A program made the translations under genes and the position numbers. A stretch of DNA of 64,000 nt, taken from contig NZ_CP043178.1 of the NCBI RefSeq assembly GCF_014217545.1, forward strand, positions 1,364,001 to 1,428,000. Direction: 5' to 3'. This DNA comes from Pseudarthrobacter sp. NBSH8 (GTDB lineage Bacteria; Actinomycetota; Actinomycetes; Actinomycetales; Micrococcaceae). The notes beneath the pieces are model-generated. The model saw nothing but the letters and a program-made list of their open reading frames with translations. It was not told where the DNA came from and made no database searches. Below are positions 37,021 through 46,183 of the stretch, one piece after another; within the stretch, counting starts at the first letter, position 1; every line of letters begins with the position of its first letter.

Positions 37021-39915
37021 GTGGCCAAGGTCCGCGTACATGAGCTTGCTAAAGAGCTCGGTATTACTTCCAAAGATGCAGTAACCAAACTGCAGGAACT
37101 GGGCGAATTCGTTCGCTCCGCCTCTTCAACCATTGAGGCCCCGGTGGTGCGGAAACTCCGCAACGCCTACCCCGACGCAGCTGCTAAGACCGCAGCTCCG
37201 GCAGCCGCGCCCAAGGCGCCTGCCCCGTCGGCCGACACACGACCCGCAGCACCCGCTCCGGGCCCCGCAGCTCCCTCAGCCCCGGCAGCACCAGCTGCTG
37301 CGGCGCCGGCTGCACCCGCTCCCGTTTCCGCAGCCCCGGCGGCACCAGCTGCTCCGGCTGCAAGTGCACCGTCCACCGGCGCCAAGCCCGGTGCCCGTCC
37401 GGCACCGAAGGCTGAAGCCCCGGCTGCACCGACCCGCTCCGGCGGATCAGCGCAGGGCGGTTCGCAGGGCGGCTCAGCACCGCGTCCCGGCGGTCCCCGC
37501 CCGGGCAACAACCCGTTCGCCACGTCCCAGGGCATGCCCCGCGGCCGCGGTGGCGACGGCGAGCGTGCTCCCCGTCCGGGTAACAACCCGTTCGCTCCTT
37601 CTCAGGGCATGCCCCGCGCCGGTGGCCGCCCCGACGGCGACCGTCCGGGTGGTCCGCGCCCCGCAGCCGGTGCCGGCGGCCCCCGTCCGGGTGGTCCGCG
37701 TCCCGCAGCCGGTGCAGGTGGCCCCCGTCCGGCTGCTGGCTCAGGTGGACCCCGCCCGGGTGCACCCCGTCCCGCGGGTGCCGGTGGAAACCGGCCCACG
37801 CCGGGGATGATGCCCAACCGCACCGAGCGTCCAGCACCGGCTGGTGCAGGACGTCCCGGTGGCGGCGCACGCGGTCCCGGACGTCCAGGTGGCGCACCGG
37901 GTACCGGTGGAGCTCCGGGTGCCGGTGGCGGCGCTCCGGCCGGCGGTGGCTTCGGCAAGGGTGGCCGCGGTCGCGGTGGCACCCAGGGTGCCTTCGGTAA
38001 GGGCGGCGCAGGCCGTGGCAAGCAGCGCAAGTCGAAGCGTGCCAAGCGCCAGGAACTCGAGCAGATGAGTGCTCCGTCGCTGGGTGGCGTGAGCGTACCC
38101 CGCGGCGACGGCAATACCGTAGTCCGGCTTCGCCGTGGCTCGTCCATCACGGACTTCGCCGACAAGATCGAGGCAAACCCCGCAGCACTGGTGACCGTCC
38201 TCTTCCACCTCGGCGAAATGGCCACGGCCACGCAGTCGCTGGATGAAGAGACCTTCGCGCTGCTCGGCGAGGAGCTTGGCTACAAGCTCCAGGTTGTGTC
38301 GCCGGAGGACGAGGAGCGCGAGCTGCTCTCCGGCTTCGACATCGACTTCGAAGCAGAGCTCGAAGCCGAAGGCGACGACGACCTCGAGGCACGTCCTCCG
38401 GTTGTCACCGTCATGGGCCACGTTGACCACGGTAAAACCCGCCTGCTCGATGCCATCCGCAAGTCCGACGTTATGGCGGGCGAACACGGCGGCATCACGC
38501 AGCACATCGGCGCTTACCAGGTCACGCACACCCACGAAGACATCGATCGTAAGATCACCTTCATCGATACTCCGGGCCACGAGGCGTTCACCGCCATGCG
38601 AGCCCGTGGTGCGAAGGTCACCGACATCGCCATCCTGGTGGTCGCAGCCGACGACGGCGTAATGCCGCAGACCGTTGAGGCACTCAACCACGCGCAGGCA
38701 GCCAATGTGCCGATCGTGGTGGCTGTGAACAAGATCGACAAGGAAGGCGCCAACCCGGAGAAGGTCCGCGGCCAGCTGACTGAGTACGGTCTGGTTCCCG
38801 AAGAATACGGTGGCGACACCATGTTCGTGGAGGTCTCTGCCCGCCAGGACCTCAACATCGACGAGCTGCTCGAGGCTGTCCTGCTCACCGCGGACGCTGC
38901 CCTGGACATGCGCGCCAACCCGAACAAGGACGCCCGCGGTATCGCGATCGAAGCCAACCTGGACAAGGGCCGCGGTTCCGTGGCAACCGTCCTGGTGCAG
39001 TCCGGCACCTTGCGTGTCGGTGACACGATCGTGGCCGGTACGGCCCACGGCCGCGTCCGCGCCATGTTCGACGACGACGGCAGTGTCCTGACCGAGGCTG
39101 GCCCGTCCCGCCCCGTGCAGGTGCTGGGTCTGTCCAACGTGCCGCGCGCCGGCGACACCTTCTTTGTGACCGCTGACGAGCGCACCGCCCGCCAGATCGC
39201 CGAGAAGCGTGAAGCAGCCGACCGCAACGCCGCCCTCGCCAAGCGCCGCAAGCGCATCAGCCTGGAAGACTTCGACCAGGCCGTGGCCGACGGCAAGATC
39301 GACACCCTCAACCTCATCCTCAAGGGTGACGTGTCCGGTGCCGTGGAAGCCCTCGAAGACGCACTGCTCAAGATCGACGTCGGCGAAGGCGTGCAGCTGC
39401 GCGTCATCCACCGCGGCGTTGGTGCTATCACGCAGAACGACGTCAACCTGGCAACGGTCGACAGCGCCGTTATCATCGGCTTCAACGTCAAGCCTGCCGA
39501 GCGGGTTGCCGAACTGGCAGACCGCGAAGGCGTGGACATGCGCTTCTACTCCGTCATCTACGCAGCAATTGATGACATCGAGATGGCCCTCAAGGGCATG
39601 CTCAAGCCGGAGTACGAAGAGGTCCAGCTGGGCACCGCCGAGGTCCGCGAAGTCTTCCGCTCTTCCAAGTTCGGAAACATCGCCGGTTCCATCGTTCGCT
39701 CGGGCATCATCCGACGCAACACGAAGGCCCGCATCAGCCGCGACGGCAAGACCATCGGTGACAACCTCACCGTTGAGACGCTCAAGCGCTTCAAGGACGA
39801 CGCCACTGAGGTCCGCACGGACTTCGAGTGTGGTATTGGCCTTGGTTCGTTCAACGACATCACCGAGGGCGACATCATCGAGACCTTCGAAATGCGCGAA
39901 AAGCCGCGCGTCTAA
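37021..39915 (+). CDS. infB: Translation initiation factor IF-2
   Basis: A 964-residue GTPase that delivers initiator tRNA to the 30S subunit. N-terminal IF2-N segment ([28 protein letters not shown]), then about 280 residues of Ala/Pro/Gly/Arg low complexity including [18 protein letters not shown] repeats, then a second IF2-N domain, the G domain with [21 protein letters not shown] and NKIDKEG, and C-terminal domains II-IV. Length and the long disordered N-terminus are typical of actinobacteria. GTG start follows AGGAG. A large palindromic element separates it from rbfA. Confidence 0.97.
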   Translation: MAKVRVHELAKELGITSKDAVTKLQELGEFVRSASSTIEAPVVRKLRNAYPDAAAKTAAPAAAPKAPAPSADTRPAAPAPGPAAPSAPAAPAAAAPAAPAPVSAAPAAPAAPAASAPSTGAKPGARPAPKAEAPAAPTRSGGSAQGGSQGGSAPRPGGPRPGNNPFATSQGMPRGRGGDGERAPRPGNNPFAPSQGMPRAGGRPDGDRPGGPRPAAGAGGPRPGGPRPAAGAGGPRPAAGSGGPRPGAPRPAGAGGNRPTPGMMPNRTERPAPAGAGRPGGGARGPGRPGGAPGTGGAPGAGGGAPAGGGFGKGGRGRGGTQGAFGKGGAGRGKQRKSKRAKRQELEQMSAPSLGGVSVPRGDGNTVVRLRRGSSITDFADKIEANPAALVTVLFHLGEMATATQSLDEETFALLGEELGYKLQVVSPEDEERELLSGFDIDFEAELEAEGDDDLEARPPVVTVMGHVDHGKTRLLDAIRKSDVMAGEHGGITQHIGAYQVTHTHEDIDRKITFIDTPGHEAFTAMRARGAKVTDIAILVVAADDGVMPQTVEALNHAQAANVPIVVAVNKIDKEGANPEKVRGQLTEYGLVPEEYGGDTMFVEVSARQDLNIDELLEAVLLTADAALDMRANPNKDARGIAIEANLDKGRGSVATVLVQSGTLRVGDTIVAGTAHGRVRAMFDDDGSVLTEAGPSRPVQVLGLSNVPRAGDTFFVTADERTARQIAEKREAADRNAALAKRRKRISLEDFDQAVADGKIDTLNLILKGDVSGAVEALEDALLKIDVGEGVQLRVIHRGVGAITQNDVNLATVDSAVIIGFNVKPAERVAELADREGVDMRFYSVIYAAIDDIEMALKGMLKPEYEEVQLGTAEVREVFRSSKFGNIAGSIVRSGIIRRNTKARISRDGKTIGDNLTVETLKRFKDDATEVRTDFECGIGLGSFNDITEGDIIETFEMREKPRV

Positions 39916-39940
39916 GGTTCGTTGCTTGACGGGTCGGGGG

Positions 39941-40112
39941 CGTCGGATTTTTTCCGGCGGCCCCGCCCCTACGCTGGGCGGCATGGGATCTGCGATCCCT
40001 TGCCGCCCAGCTTCGGCAGCGGAACTGGCCGTCCCAACCCTCGCAAGCTCGGGTCGGGGCCCTCGGCCAGTTCCTTGGATGCCACTCCCTGGCCGCCGGA
40101 AAAAATCCAACG
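39941..40112. repeat. 172-bp nested palindrome between infB and rbfA
   Basis: Outer arms GGATTTTTTCCGGCGGCC (39945-39962) and its exact complement (40091-40108) extend to about 22 bp with one mismatch. Inside are two further dyads: a perfect 18-bp-arm hairpin at 39973-40011 (GCTGGGCGGCA..GGGATC, loop TGC) and a second with GGAACTGGCC (40021-40030) and GGCCAGTTCC (40065-40074). As RNA or extruded DNA it would fold as a three-way junction. No coding function is apparent. It may act as a terminator or processing element, or be a mobile palindromic element. The rest of the 300-nt gap holds only the rbfA ribosome site. Confidence 0.75.
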
Positions 40113-40215
40113 CGCGTCCGTCGTAGACTCGCCTTAGGTGCGTGGCATCAAAACCCAACAGTTGTGCGACAGCCGCTAGCGTGCCGTCGTACATCCAAAA
40201 TTTTTAGGAGTGGAA

Positions 40216-40725
40216 ATGGCTGATCCCGCACGGGCTGCCAAGTTGGCGCAGCGGATTAAGGTTGTTGTTGCGGAGGCTCTGGGCCGGAAGGTTAAGGATC
40301 CTCGGCTGGAGGGCATTACTGTTACCGATGCCCGGGTCACCAATGATCTGCAGCATGCCACGATCTACTACACCGTTTTCGGCGACCAGGCGATCCAGGC
40401 TGATGCTGCCAAGGGCCTGGAGAAGGCCAAGGGTGTGCTCCGCCAGGAGGTGGGGCGCAACGTGACCGTCCGCCTGACTCCGACGCTGGAATTTGTTGCA
40501 GACCAGATCCCTGTCGTTGCCTCGAACTTGGAGGAACTGCTCCGGGCCGCCAAGAAGCGTGACGCCGAGGTGGCTGCCTTGGCCGAAAACGCCAAACACG
40601 CCGGCGACGCTGATCCGTACAAGAGCGACATTCCCGCCGATGTGGAGATCGACGAGGACGACTTCGACGAAGAGGACATTGACCTCACCGACGACGAAGA
40701 TCTCGATGAAGACGCCAATAAGTAA
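40216..40725 (+). CDS. rbfA: Ribosome-binding factor A
   Basis: A 169-residue cold-shock 30S maturation factor. The KH-like core spans about residues 1-115, with RAAKLAQRIKVVVAEALG, DPRLEGITVTDARVTNDLQHATIYYTVFG and LTPTLEFVADQIPV. A very acidic tail of about 35 residues follows (runs of Asp/Glu), longer than in Escherichia coli RbfA. ATG at 40216 sits 5 nt after AGGAG; the GTG at 40210 overlaps that site and is rejected. Followed by a strong terminator. Confidence 0.95.
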   Translation: MADPARAAKLAQRIKVVVAEALGRKVKDPRLEGITVTDARVTNDLQHATIYYTVFGDQAIQADAAKGLEKAKGVLRQEVGRNVTVRLTPTLEFVADQIPVVASNLEELLRAAKKRDAEVAALAENAKHAGDADPYKSDIPADVEIDEDDFDEEDIDLTDDEDLDEDANK

Positions 40726-40737
40726 TTGACACGAGGC

Positions 40738-40777
40738 GAAGGCCCGGACCCGCAACTGAACTGCGGTCCGGGCCTTC
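40738..40777 (+). terminator. Rho-independent terminator after rbfA
   Basis: GAAGGCCCGGACC(C)GCA pairs with TGCGGTCCGGGCCTTC across a 7-nt loop (one bulged C), followed by TCTCT. Ends the infB-rbfA transcription unit. Confidence 0.85.
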
Positions 40778-40807
40778 TCTCGTCTGCCGGACTGGGCCCG
40801 GCAGGAT

Positions 40808-41309
40808 CTACCTGATGTGGGCCTTCAGCACGGTTCCAGTCGGTTGCCCGAAGCTGAAGCCCGGCCGTGGCGTAAAGGGTTTTCCCTCTGACTTCGACGG
40901 CCGCAGGACCGTCGACAGCCAGGAACTGTGAAGCCTCACGGGTCCAGGCGTCGATCTTCACAATCTCGTTGCCGAACAGCGAGGCTGCGTAGACATCCCC
41001 GCAGTCGGACACTGCGATGCTGCCGGTGAGGCTCAGGATATTCTCCGCCCACAGGCGTGATATGCCGGTCCAGGGGTTGATGCGGGAGATGGCACCGCGG
41101 GCGCCCAGGGAAGGATCCTCGGGACCGCCTGGGAGCGAGGAGACATACAGCCAGCCGTCGGGGCCGATCTCCACGTTCGTTGGCACCGGTTCAAACGCGT
41201 ATTCGTGGCCAACGACGCATGCAGGGACTTCGACCGTTCCGCCCGCCATATCTATGGGGATCCTGGTGCCGGCAGGGACGACGGCAGGCCGTGGCGGCAA
41301 GAAAAGCAA
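40808..41309 (-). pseudogene. Truncated and frameshifted ScyD/ScyE family gene
   Basis: The reading from 41309 downward contains a clear ScyD/ScyE-like stretch (YAFEPVPTNVEIGPDGWLY, SLPGGPEDPSLGARGAI, ASLFGNEIVKIDAW, VRGKTLYATAG). After TLYATAG the frame is lost: it continues LQLRATDWNR and runs into rbfA. Removing one base from the GGG tract at 40860-40862 restores GFSFGQPTGTVLKAHIR and a stop at 40808-40810, a plausible natural end. The N-terminal half and secretion signal of the family (usually 350-400 residues) are missing: only about 165 residues remain, beginning with a TTG that has no ribosome site. Most likely a decaying remnant. Confidence 0.7.
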
Positions 41310-41424
41310 GGTGGATATGGAATTAACAGCCCCGGGCGCCAGAATAGTCCTCCCGGCAGGCTTCGTCGACGGAAGTTTTCTTTTGTGTGCCCCCTATTTT
41401 GAACCGGAAATCCTGGGCCCTGGC

Positions 41425-41430
41425 TAGGAT
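41425..41430 (+). promoter_or_regulatory. -10 box for leaderless deaminase gene
   Basis: TAGGAT, then 6 nt (CTAGAT), then ATG at 41437. Confidence 0.5.
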
Positions 41431-41436
41431 CTAGAT

Positions 41437-41922
41437 ATGACGCAGGCGAGCGACAACCACGAGGCCACCCGCTACCTGGAACAAGCCATTGAGCTGGCTG
41501 TCCGGAACGTCTCCGACGGCGGCGGGCCGTTTGGTGCGCTGGTGGTGACCCCGGATGGCCGGGTCCATGAAGGCATCAACCGGGTCACCCGGGACAACGA
41601 CCCCACCGCGCATGCAGAAGTGGTGGCAATCCGCGCTGCCGCAAGGGCGGGGGCCACGTTCGATCTGAGGGGTGCCGTGCTCTACACCAGCTGCGAGCCG
41701 TGCCCGCTCTGCCTGTCCGCCGCGTTGTGGGCGCGGATCGATCGAGTCTATTTTGCGGCCGACCGCCATGGTGCAGCCGCTGCCGGTTTCGACGACGCCG
41801 TGTTCTACGAGTATTTCAACGGCACACGTCCGGAACTGCTGCCGGTCGCCCAAGCCGCCATTCCGACGTCGGACGCTCCGTTTCTTGCGTGGCGCCGCAA
41901 CACGAAACGCAAAGACTACTGA
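41437..41922 (+). CDS. Nucleoside/nucleobase deaminase, guanine deaminase-like
   Basis: A 161-residue zinc deaminase of the cytidine/deoxycytidylate deaminase superfamily. Zinc site: HAEVVAIR (His ligand and catalytic Glu) and TSCEPCPLCLSA (two Cys ligands). The C-terminal FNGTRPELLPV and the ending RRNTKRKDY resemble the Bacillus-type guanine deaminase (GuaD), which has a short swapped C-terminal tail; a tRNA adenosine deaminase is less likely on length and tail. Stands alone behind a leaderless promoter, convergent with an aminotransferase. Confidence 0.85.
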   Translation: MTQASDNHEATRYLEQAIELAVRNVSDGGGPFGALVVTPDGRVHEGINRVTRDNDPTAHAEVVAIRAAARAGATFDLRGAVLYTSCEPCPLCLSAALWARIDRVYFAADRHGAAAAGFDDAVFYEYFNGTRPELLPVAQAAIPTSDAPFLAWRRNTKRKDY

Positions 41923-41934
41923 CCAGATGCCGGG

Positions 41935-43101
41935 TCAGGAGTCCTGACGATCCGGCAGCCTGCCGACGCCATTGACCAGATCCTCGCAGGCACCACACAG
42001 CGCGATCCGCACCCAGCCTTCGCCAATCGAGCCAAACGCGGTTCCCGGCGCGAACGCGACGCCGGAATCGGAGAGGAACCGTCGGGTCCAGCTCCGGACG
42101 TCCCCGTCGCTGACATGGGAGACGTCGGCCCAAAGATAGAAGGCTCCTTGGGCACTTAGGTACGGGATTCCTTTGGCGTCCAGCACTGCTGAGGCAGCGT
42201 CCCGGTTGGCCCGGTAGTGGTCATGGGCGTGGCGGACGTAATCCTGCGGGCCTGTCAGCGCCGCCAGCGCGGCATACTGCGACGGGGAGGCAACGCAGGA
42301 GACAATTGCCTCCATCACGTTGTTCATCTTCTGTTCCAGCCCCGGCGGACAGATCAGGGCACCGATCCTCAGCCCGGTCAGGCCGTACGTCTTGGAGAGA
42401 GTCAGTGACGTGAATACCCGCGCTTCGCCGGGGACGTCGCTGTCGAACCGGGCCGGGCTGACGTGGGGGACGTCGTAGGTGAAGGCCTCGTAGCATTCGT
42501 CGGAAATGATCCAGAGATCATACTTGCGGGCAAGGTCCACCAGCTGGCGGGTCAGGTCCTCGCCGAGGACGGCGCCCAGCGGGTTGGACGGGGAGTTCAG
42601 GATGAGCACCCGGGTCCGGTCCGTGACGAGCGCCTCAATGTCATGGATCCGCGGCTGGAAGTCATGCTCGGGATACAGCGGGTAGCCGACGGGTACGGCG
42701 TTCAGGAGCCGGCTGGTCATGGCGAATGTGGGGTAGCCGGGGTTGGGGATCAGGATCTCGTCGCCGGGGGAGAGCAGGAGGCTCATGGCGAAGTGCAGGC
42801 CCTGCTGCGCGCCGTCCACCACGTAGACACGCTCCGCTCCGAGGCTGGTATGGAGTCCGGCTCGTTCGCGGAACCTGGCGGCGAATGCGTCACGGAGGGC
42901 CGGGATGCCGGCGTTGGGCGTGTAGTTGGTCTCGTCCCGGTCGAGGCACGCCATGCCGGATTCCAGGATGTGGCGGGGGAGCGCGAAGCCCGGTTCGCCG
43001 ATGCTCAAGACGATGGCCCCGGGGGTATGCCAGGCGGCCTCCGTGATTTCCCGGATCTGGTTGACGGGGACGTCGCGCGCGTGCGCCGCAAGCTCAGGCA
43101 T
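41935..43101 (-). CDS. Class I/II PLP-dependent aminotransferase
   Basis: A 388-residue fold-type I aminotransferase of the aspartate/aromatic family. Substrate and PLP landmarks: SIGEPGFALPRHILESG and YTPNAGIPALRDAFAARF near the N-terminus, NSPSNPLGAVL, DECYEAFTYD, and SLTLSKTYGLTGLRIGAL, whose lysine binds PLP. ATG at 43101 is preferred because a TAGGAT box lies 7 nt upstream; ATG at 43110 overlaps the box. Convergent with the deaminase gene and divergent from truB. Amino-acid specificity not determinable. Confidence 0.88.
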   Translation of the reverse strand: MPELAAHARDVPVNQIREITEAAWHTPGAIVLSIGEPGFALPRHILESGMACLDRDETNYTPNAGIPALRDAFAARFRERAGLHTSLGAERVYVVDGAQQGLHFAMSLLLSPGDEILIPNPGYPTFAMTSRLLNAVPVGYPLYPEHDFQPRIHDIEALVTDRTRVLILNSPSNPLGAVLGEDLTRQLVDLARKYDLWIISDECYEAFTYDVPHVSPARFDSDVPGEARVFTSLTLSKTYGLTGLRIGALICPPGLEQKMNNVMEAIVSCVASPSQYAALAALTGPQDYVRHAHDHYRANRDAASAVLDAKGIPYLSAQGAFYLWADVSHVSDGDVRSWTRRFLSDSGVAFAPGTAFGSIGEGWVRIALCGACEDLVNGVGRLPDRQDS

Positions 43102-43108
43102 GGATGCC

Positions 43109-43114
43109 ATCCTA
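43109..43114 (-). promoter_or_regulatory. -10 box for leaderless aminotransferase gene
   Basis: TAGGAT on the minus strand, then 7 nt (GGCATCC), then ATG at 43101. Confidence 0.45.
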
Positions 43115-43193
43115 GCCGCCGGAGCCGGAGCCGGGGGCAGGGGGGCAGGAGCTGGGTGCAGGGCTTGTGGGCAGGGGTGGTGGTCAGCGCCGA

Positions 43194-43199
43194 TATACT
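43194..43199 (+). promoter_or_regulatory. -10 box for leaderless truB
   Basis: TATACT, close to the sigma-70 consensus, then 7 nt (GGGAAGC), then GTG at 43207. Confidence 0.55.
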
Positions 43200-43206
43200 G
43201 GGAAGC

Positions 43207-44145
43207 GTGCTTTCTGGACTGGTGATAGTGGACAAACCGCAGGGATGGACCAGCCATGATGTGGTTGGTCGGATGCGGCGTCTCGCCGGGACCCGGAAAG
43301 TGGGGCATGCCGGCACCCTCGATCCCATGGCTACCGGCGTCCTGGTGGTCGGCATCAACAAGGCCACCCGGCTCCTTACCTACATCGTGGGCACGTCCAA
43401 GACGTACACGGCAACCATCAGGCTGGGCCAGTCCACCATCACGGACGACGCCGAAGGTGACGTGATTGCCGCCGTCAGTGCAGCCGCCGTCGCCGACGAA
43501 ACAATCCACGACGGCGTCGCCGCCCTCACAGGTCAAATCCAGCAGGTGCCCAGCAGCGTCAGCGCCATCAAAGTCAATGGTGAACGTGCCTACGCCCGGG
43601 TCCGCTCGGGTGAAGAGGTAAAGCTCGCGGCGCGCCCGGTCACCATCCACCGCTTCGAAGTTCACGGCATCAACCGGGAATCCGGCGGCGACGTTGTGGA
43701 CATTGATGTCACGGTGGAATGCTCCTCCGGCACCTACATCCGGGCCCTCGCCCGCGACCTCGGCGACGGGCTGGGAGTGGGCGGCCACTTGACCGCCCTC
43801 CGCCGGACCAACGTTGGCCCGTACTCTCTGGACCAGGCCCGGACGCTGGAACAGCTGGCCGAAGAGCTTAATGTCCTGGAAATGTCGCAGGCTGCCAGGG
43901 CACTGATGCCCAACCGTGAACTCACGGCAGAGGAGACCACCGAGATTTCCTTCGGACGCCGGATCGCAGCCGGAGCCGAAGCGGGCGATCCCGCGGCCGC
44001 CACCACTGAGCACCCAGCGGCGGCGTTCGCGCCCGACGGCAGCCTCGTGGCGCTTCTCGCGGACTCCGGAAACTTTGCCAAGCCCGTACTGGTGTTCGCG
44101 CCGGGCAATGGTGCGCCCGGAAAAGCAGCGGGCAGGGACGCCTAG
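43207..44145 (+). CDS. truB: tRNA pseudouridine(55) synthase TruB
   Basis: A 312-residue enzyme that makes pseudouridine 55 in the T-loop of tRNAs. N-terminal GLVIVDKPQGWTSHDVV, then KVGHAGTLDPMATGVLVVG with the catalytic aspartate, KTYTATIRLGQSTITDDAEGD and the core SSGTYIRALARDLG. The C-terminal 80 residues form a PUA-like extension with an Ala-rich insert. The longer reading from 42463 runs back over the divergent aminotransferase gene and is rejected. It heads a group with two small membrane protein genes. Confidence 0.95.
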   Translation: MLSGLVIVDKPQGWTSHDVVGRMRRLAGTRKVGHAGTLDPMATGVLVVGINKATRLLTYIVGTSKTYTATIRLGQSTITDDAEGDVIAAVSAAAVADETIHDGVAALTGQIQQVPSSVSAIKVNGERAYARVRSGEEVKLAARPVTIHRFEVHGINRESGGDVVDIDVTVECSSGTYIRALARDLGDGLGVGGHLTALRRTNVGPYSLDQARTLEQLAEELNVLEMSQAARALMPNRELTAEETTEISFGRRIAAGAEAGDPAAATTEHPAAAFAPDGSLVALLADSGNFAKPVLVFAPGNGAPGKAAGRDA

Positions 44146-44147
44146 GC

Positions 44148-44501
44148 ATGGACGCCTACTTCTATATCATCCTGGTGGTCGGCCTGCTCTCCAGCGGAAT
44201 CTGCCTCGGTGCCGGCATCCTCAAAAAGGCCCCCAACGATTTCACCATCCTGTCCGTTGCCGCCGTTGAGCTGGCACTGCTGGTTTATCTGGTGGGCTCG
44301 ATTGTGAGGGTTATCGCGGGCGAACCGATTGCCGGCGAAGCCTGGGAATTCTGGGGATACCTGGCCACTGCGATGCTCCTGCCGCCGGCGGCCGTGTACT
44401 GGTCCATCCTGGAACGGACCCGCTGGAGCAACTTCGTCCTCGCCGCCGTCGGTGTCACGGCCTTGGTGATGGCCGCCCGCATGAACCAGATCTGGTACTG
44501 A
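44148..44501 (+). CDS. Conserved small membrane protein, four helices
   Basis: A 117-residue protein that is almost entirely membrane-embedded: helices at about 5-25, 33-55, 66-85 and 93-110, with the motif YWSILERTRWSN between helices 3 and 4. It starts 2 nt after the truB stop and is followed 1 nt later by a second small membrane protein gene, so all three probably share a transcript. I recognise it only as an actinobacterial membrane protein of unknown function. Confidence 0.8.
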   Translation: MDAYFYIILVVGLLSSGICLGAGILKKAPNDFTILSVAAVELALLVYLVGSIVRVIAGEPIAGEAWEFWGYLATAMLLPPAAVYWSILERTRWSNFVLAAVGVTALVMAARMNQIWY

Positions 44502-44520
44502 AATGGAAGAAGCACGCAAC

Positions 44521-44973
44521 GTGAAAGCACCTCGTTCGGAAGCAACCCGTGGCAAGGCAGATGCCAAGGCCGGCGGCAAGGACACCCGGAACACCGGCCC
44601 CGGACGTCTGCTCATCGCCGTCTATGCAGTGTTTGCCATTTCGGCTACCGCACGGGCCGGCTACCAGATCCTGACGAAGTTCTCCGAGGCTCCGCTCGCA
44701 TACCTGCTGTCCGCCTTCGCGGCGCTGGTCTACGTGGTGGCAACCGTGTCGCTGGCCAAGCCCGGCCGCACCTGGTTCAGGATTTCCCTGGCTGCCGTCC
44801 TGGTGGAACTTGTCGGTGTGCTGGTGGTGGGGGCGTTGAGCGTCATCGATTCGGTGGCGTTCCCGCATGAGACCGTCTGGTCCCTTTTTGGCCGGGGCTA
44901 CGCGTTCATTCCGCTGCTGTTGCCGATCCTGGGACTGGTGTGGCTTTACCGGCGCCGGCCGCGCGGGCAGTAA
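44521..44973 (+). CDS. Conserved small membrane protein with basic N-terminus
   Basis: About 150 residues: a hydrophilic Lys/Arg-rich N-terminal tail of 28 residues, then four predicted helices (LLIAVYAVFAISATARAGYQIL; LAYLLSAFAALVYVVATVSLA; ISLAAVLVELVGVLVVGAL; YAFIPLLLPILGLVWLY) and a basic end. GTG at 44521 follows GGAAGAAG at 8 nt; ATG at 44503 is an alternative that lacks a ribosome site. Same strand as and close to the preceding membrane protein, with which it may form a complex. Function unknown. Confidence 0.78.
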   Translation: MKAPRSEATRGKADAKAGGKDTRNTGPGRLLIAVYAVFAISATARAGYQILTKFSEAPLAYLLSAFAALVYVVATVSLAKPGRTWFRISLAAVLVELVGVLVVGALSVIDSVAFPHETVWSLFGRGYAFIPLLLPILGLVWLYRRRPRGQ

Positions 44974-45159
44974 TACCGCACCAGCGCTACACCGCACCGG
45001 CGATCGGTGGCTGCCGGCAAGCCTTCGGGTATGTCCGCGCGTGCCGTCCCGTTGGCCTGGCGGCGTGCGGAAGCCATCCTGAATGCGGGTAATCTTAGAG
45101 AGTTCCGGCGCCGGTGCGTTCGGAGAGATGTCAGTTTTAGGCAGTAAAAGGCGAGGGTG

Positions 45160-46143
45160 ATGGTCTACATCTGGAACGATCCGGCCGAGGTCCCGGCGGA
45201 CTTTGGTCCCTCCGTTGTCACTTTTGGCAACTTCGACGGCGTGCATCGCGGGCACCAGCAGGTGCTCTCGGAGCTCATCCGCTCGGCGCGGCTCAACAAG
45301 ACCAAAGCCGTTGCCGTCACCTTTGACCCGCACCCGGCCCTGATCCACCGCCCGGAGTCCGCGCCTGAAATGATCATGGGCCTGCAGGACAAATTGGTGG
45401 CATTGGGGGAGCTGGGCCTGGATGCGATTTTGGTGATGAAGTACTCGCTGAACCTGGCCAGCCTGACCCCTGAGGAATTTGTCAGCCAGGTCCTGGTGGA
45501 CAGCCTGCACGCCAGCCATGTGGTGATCGGTCACGATTCCCGGTTCGGCCGCGGCAACTCCGGTGACCTTGACACCATGAAGCAGTTGGGCGAAAAGTTC
45601 GACTTCGACGTCCAGGTCATCAGTGAGTTCGGTTCAGAAGGTTACCCGCTGCATAACGACGGCGGCACGGACCGCCGGTGTTCCTCCACCTGGGTGCGCG
45701 AAGCATTGCAGGAGGGCGATGTCGCCACCGCCGCCGCGGTGCTGGGACGACCGCACCGGATGCGCGGCGAGGTTGTCCACGGTGCCGCCCGCGGCCGTGT
45801 GCTCGGGTTCCCCACCGCCAACCTTGCCAACCAGGCCAGCGGGTTCATCCCAGCCGACGGAATCTACGCCGGCTGGCTGGTGGACCAGGCCGGCACGCGC
45901 TGGCCGGCGGCCATCTCGGTGGGGTCCAATCCCACGTTCGACGGCGTCAGCCGCCAGGTCGAAGCCCATGTGATCGACCGTCCGCACGAGGCCGTGGAGG
46001 ATTTCGATCTGTACGGCCAGACAGTAGTGGTCGAATTTGTGGCGCGGCTCCGCGGCATGGTGGCATACCGTGGGCCGGAGGCGCTTGTTGACCAGATGCG
46101 TCTGGACGTTGTTCAGGCCCACGATCTCCTGGTGCGGCGCTGA
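45160..46143 (+). CDS. ribF: Bifunctional riboflavin kinase/FAD synthetase
   Basis: A 327-residue enzyme that converts riboflavin to FMN and FMN to FAD. The N-terminal adenylyltransferase domain has [16 protein letters not shown] and an internal [16 protein letters not shown]; the C-terminal kinase domain begins near [19 protein letters not shown] and includes [13 protein letters not shown] at 45160 lies behind AAAAGGCGAGGG; the GTG at 45157 is an alternative. The 186-nt gap upstream contains no gene; TAATCT near 45090 might be a -10 box. It precedes kynA by 40 nt. Confidence 0.96.
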   Translation: MVYIWNDPAEVPADFGPSVVTFGNFDGVHRGHQQVLSELIRSARLNKTKAVAVTFDPHPALIHRPESAPEMIMGLQDKLVALGELGLDAILVMKYSLNLASLTPEEFVSQVLVDSLHASHVVIGHDSRFGRGNSGDLDTMKQLGEKFDFDVQVISEFGSEGYPLHNDGGTDRRCSSTWVREALQEGDVATAAAVLGRPHRMRGEVVHGAARGRVLGFPTANLANQASGFIPADGIYAGWLVDQAGTRWPAAISVGSNPTFDGVSRQVEAHVIDRPHEAVEDFDLYGQTVVVEFVARLRGMVAYRGPEALVDQMRLDVVQAHDLLVRR

Positions 46144-46183
46144 CCGGGTCCCACCCGCAACGAACAGCCAGGGAGGCAGCACA

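Noticed and set aside
37741..40194. 817-codon open frame on the minus strand across infB and the palindrome
   Set aside because: Antisense shadow of a high-GC gene; its translation has no family features and infB is certain.
41935..44013. 692-codon minus-strand reading that extends the aminotransferase across truB
   Set aside because: The N-terminal 300 residues are antisense to truB; the aminotransferase begins at 43101 behind its own promoter box.
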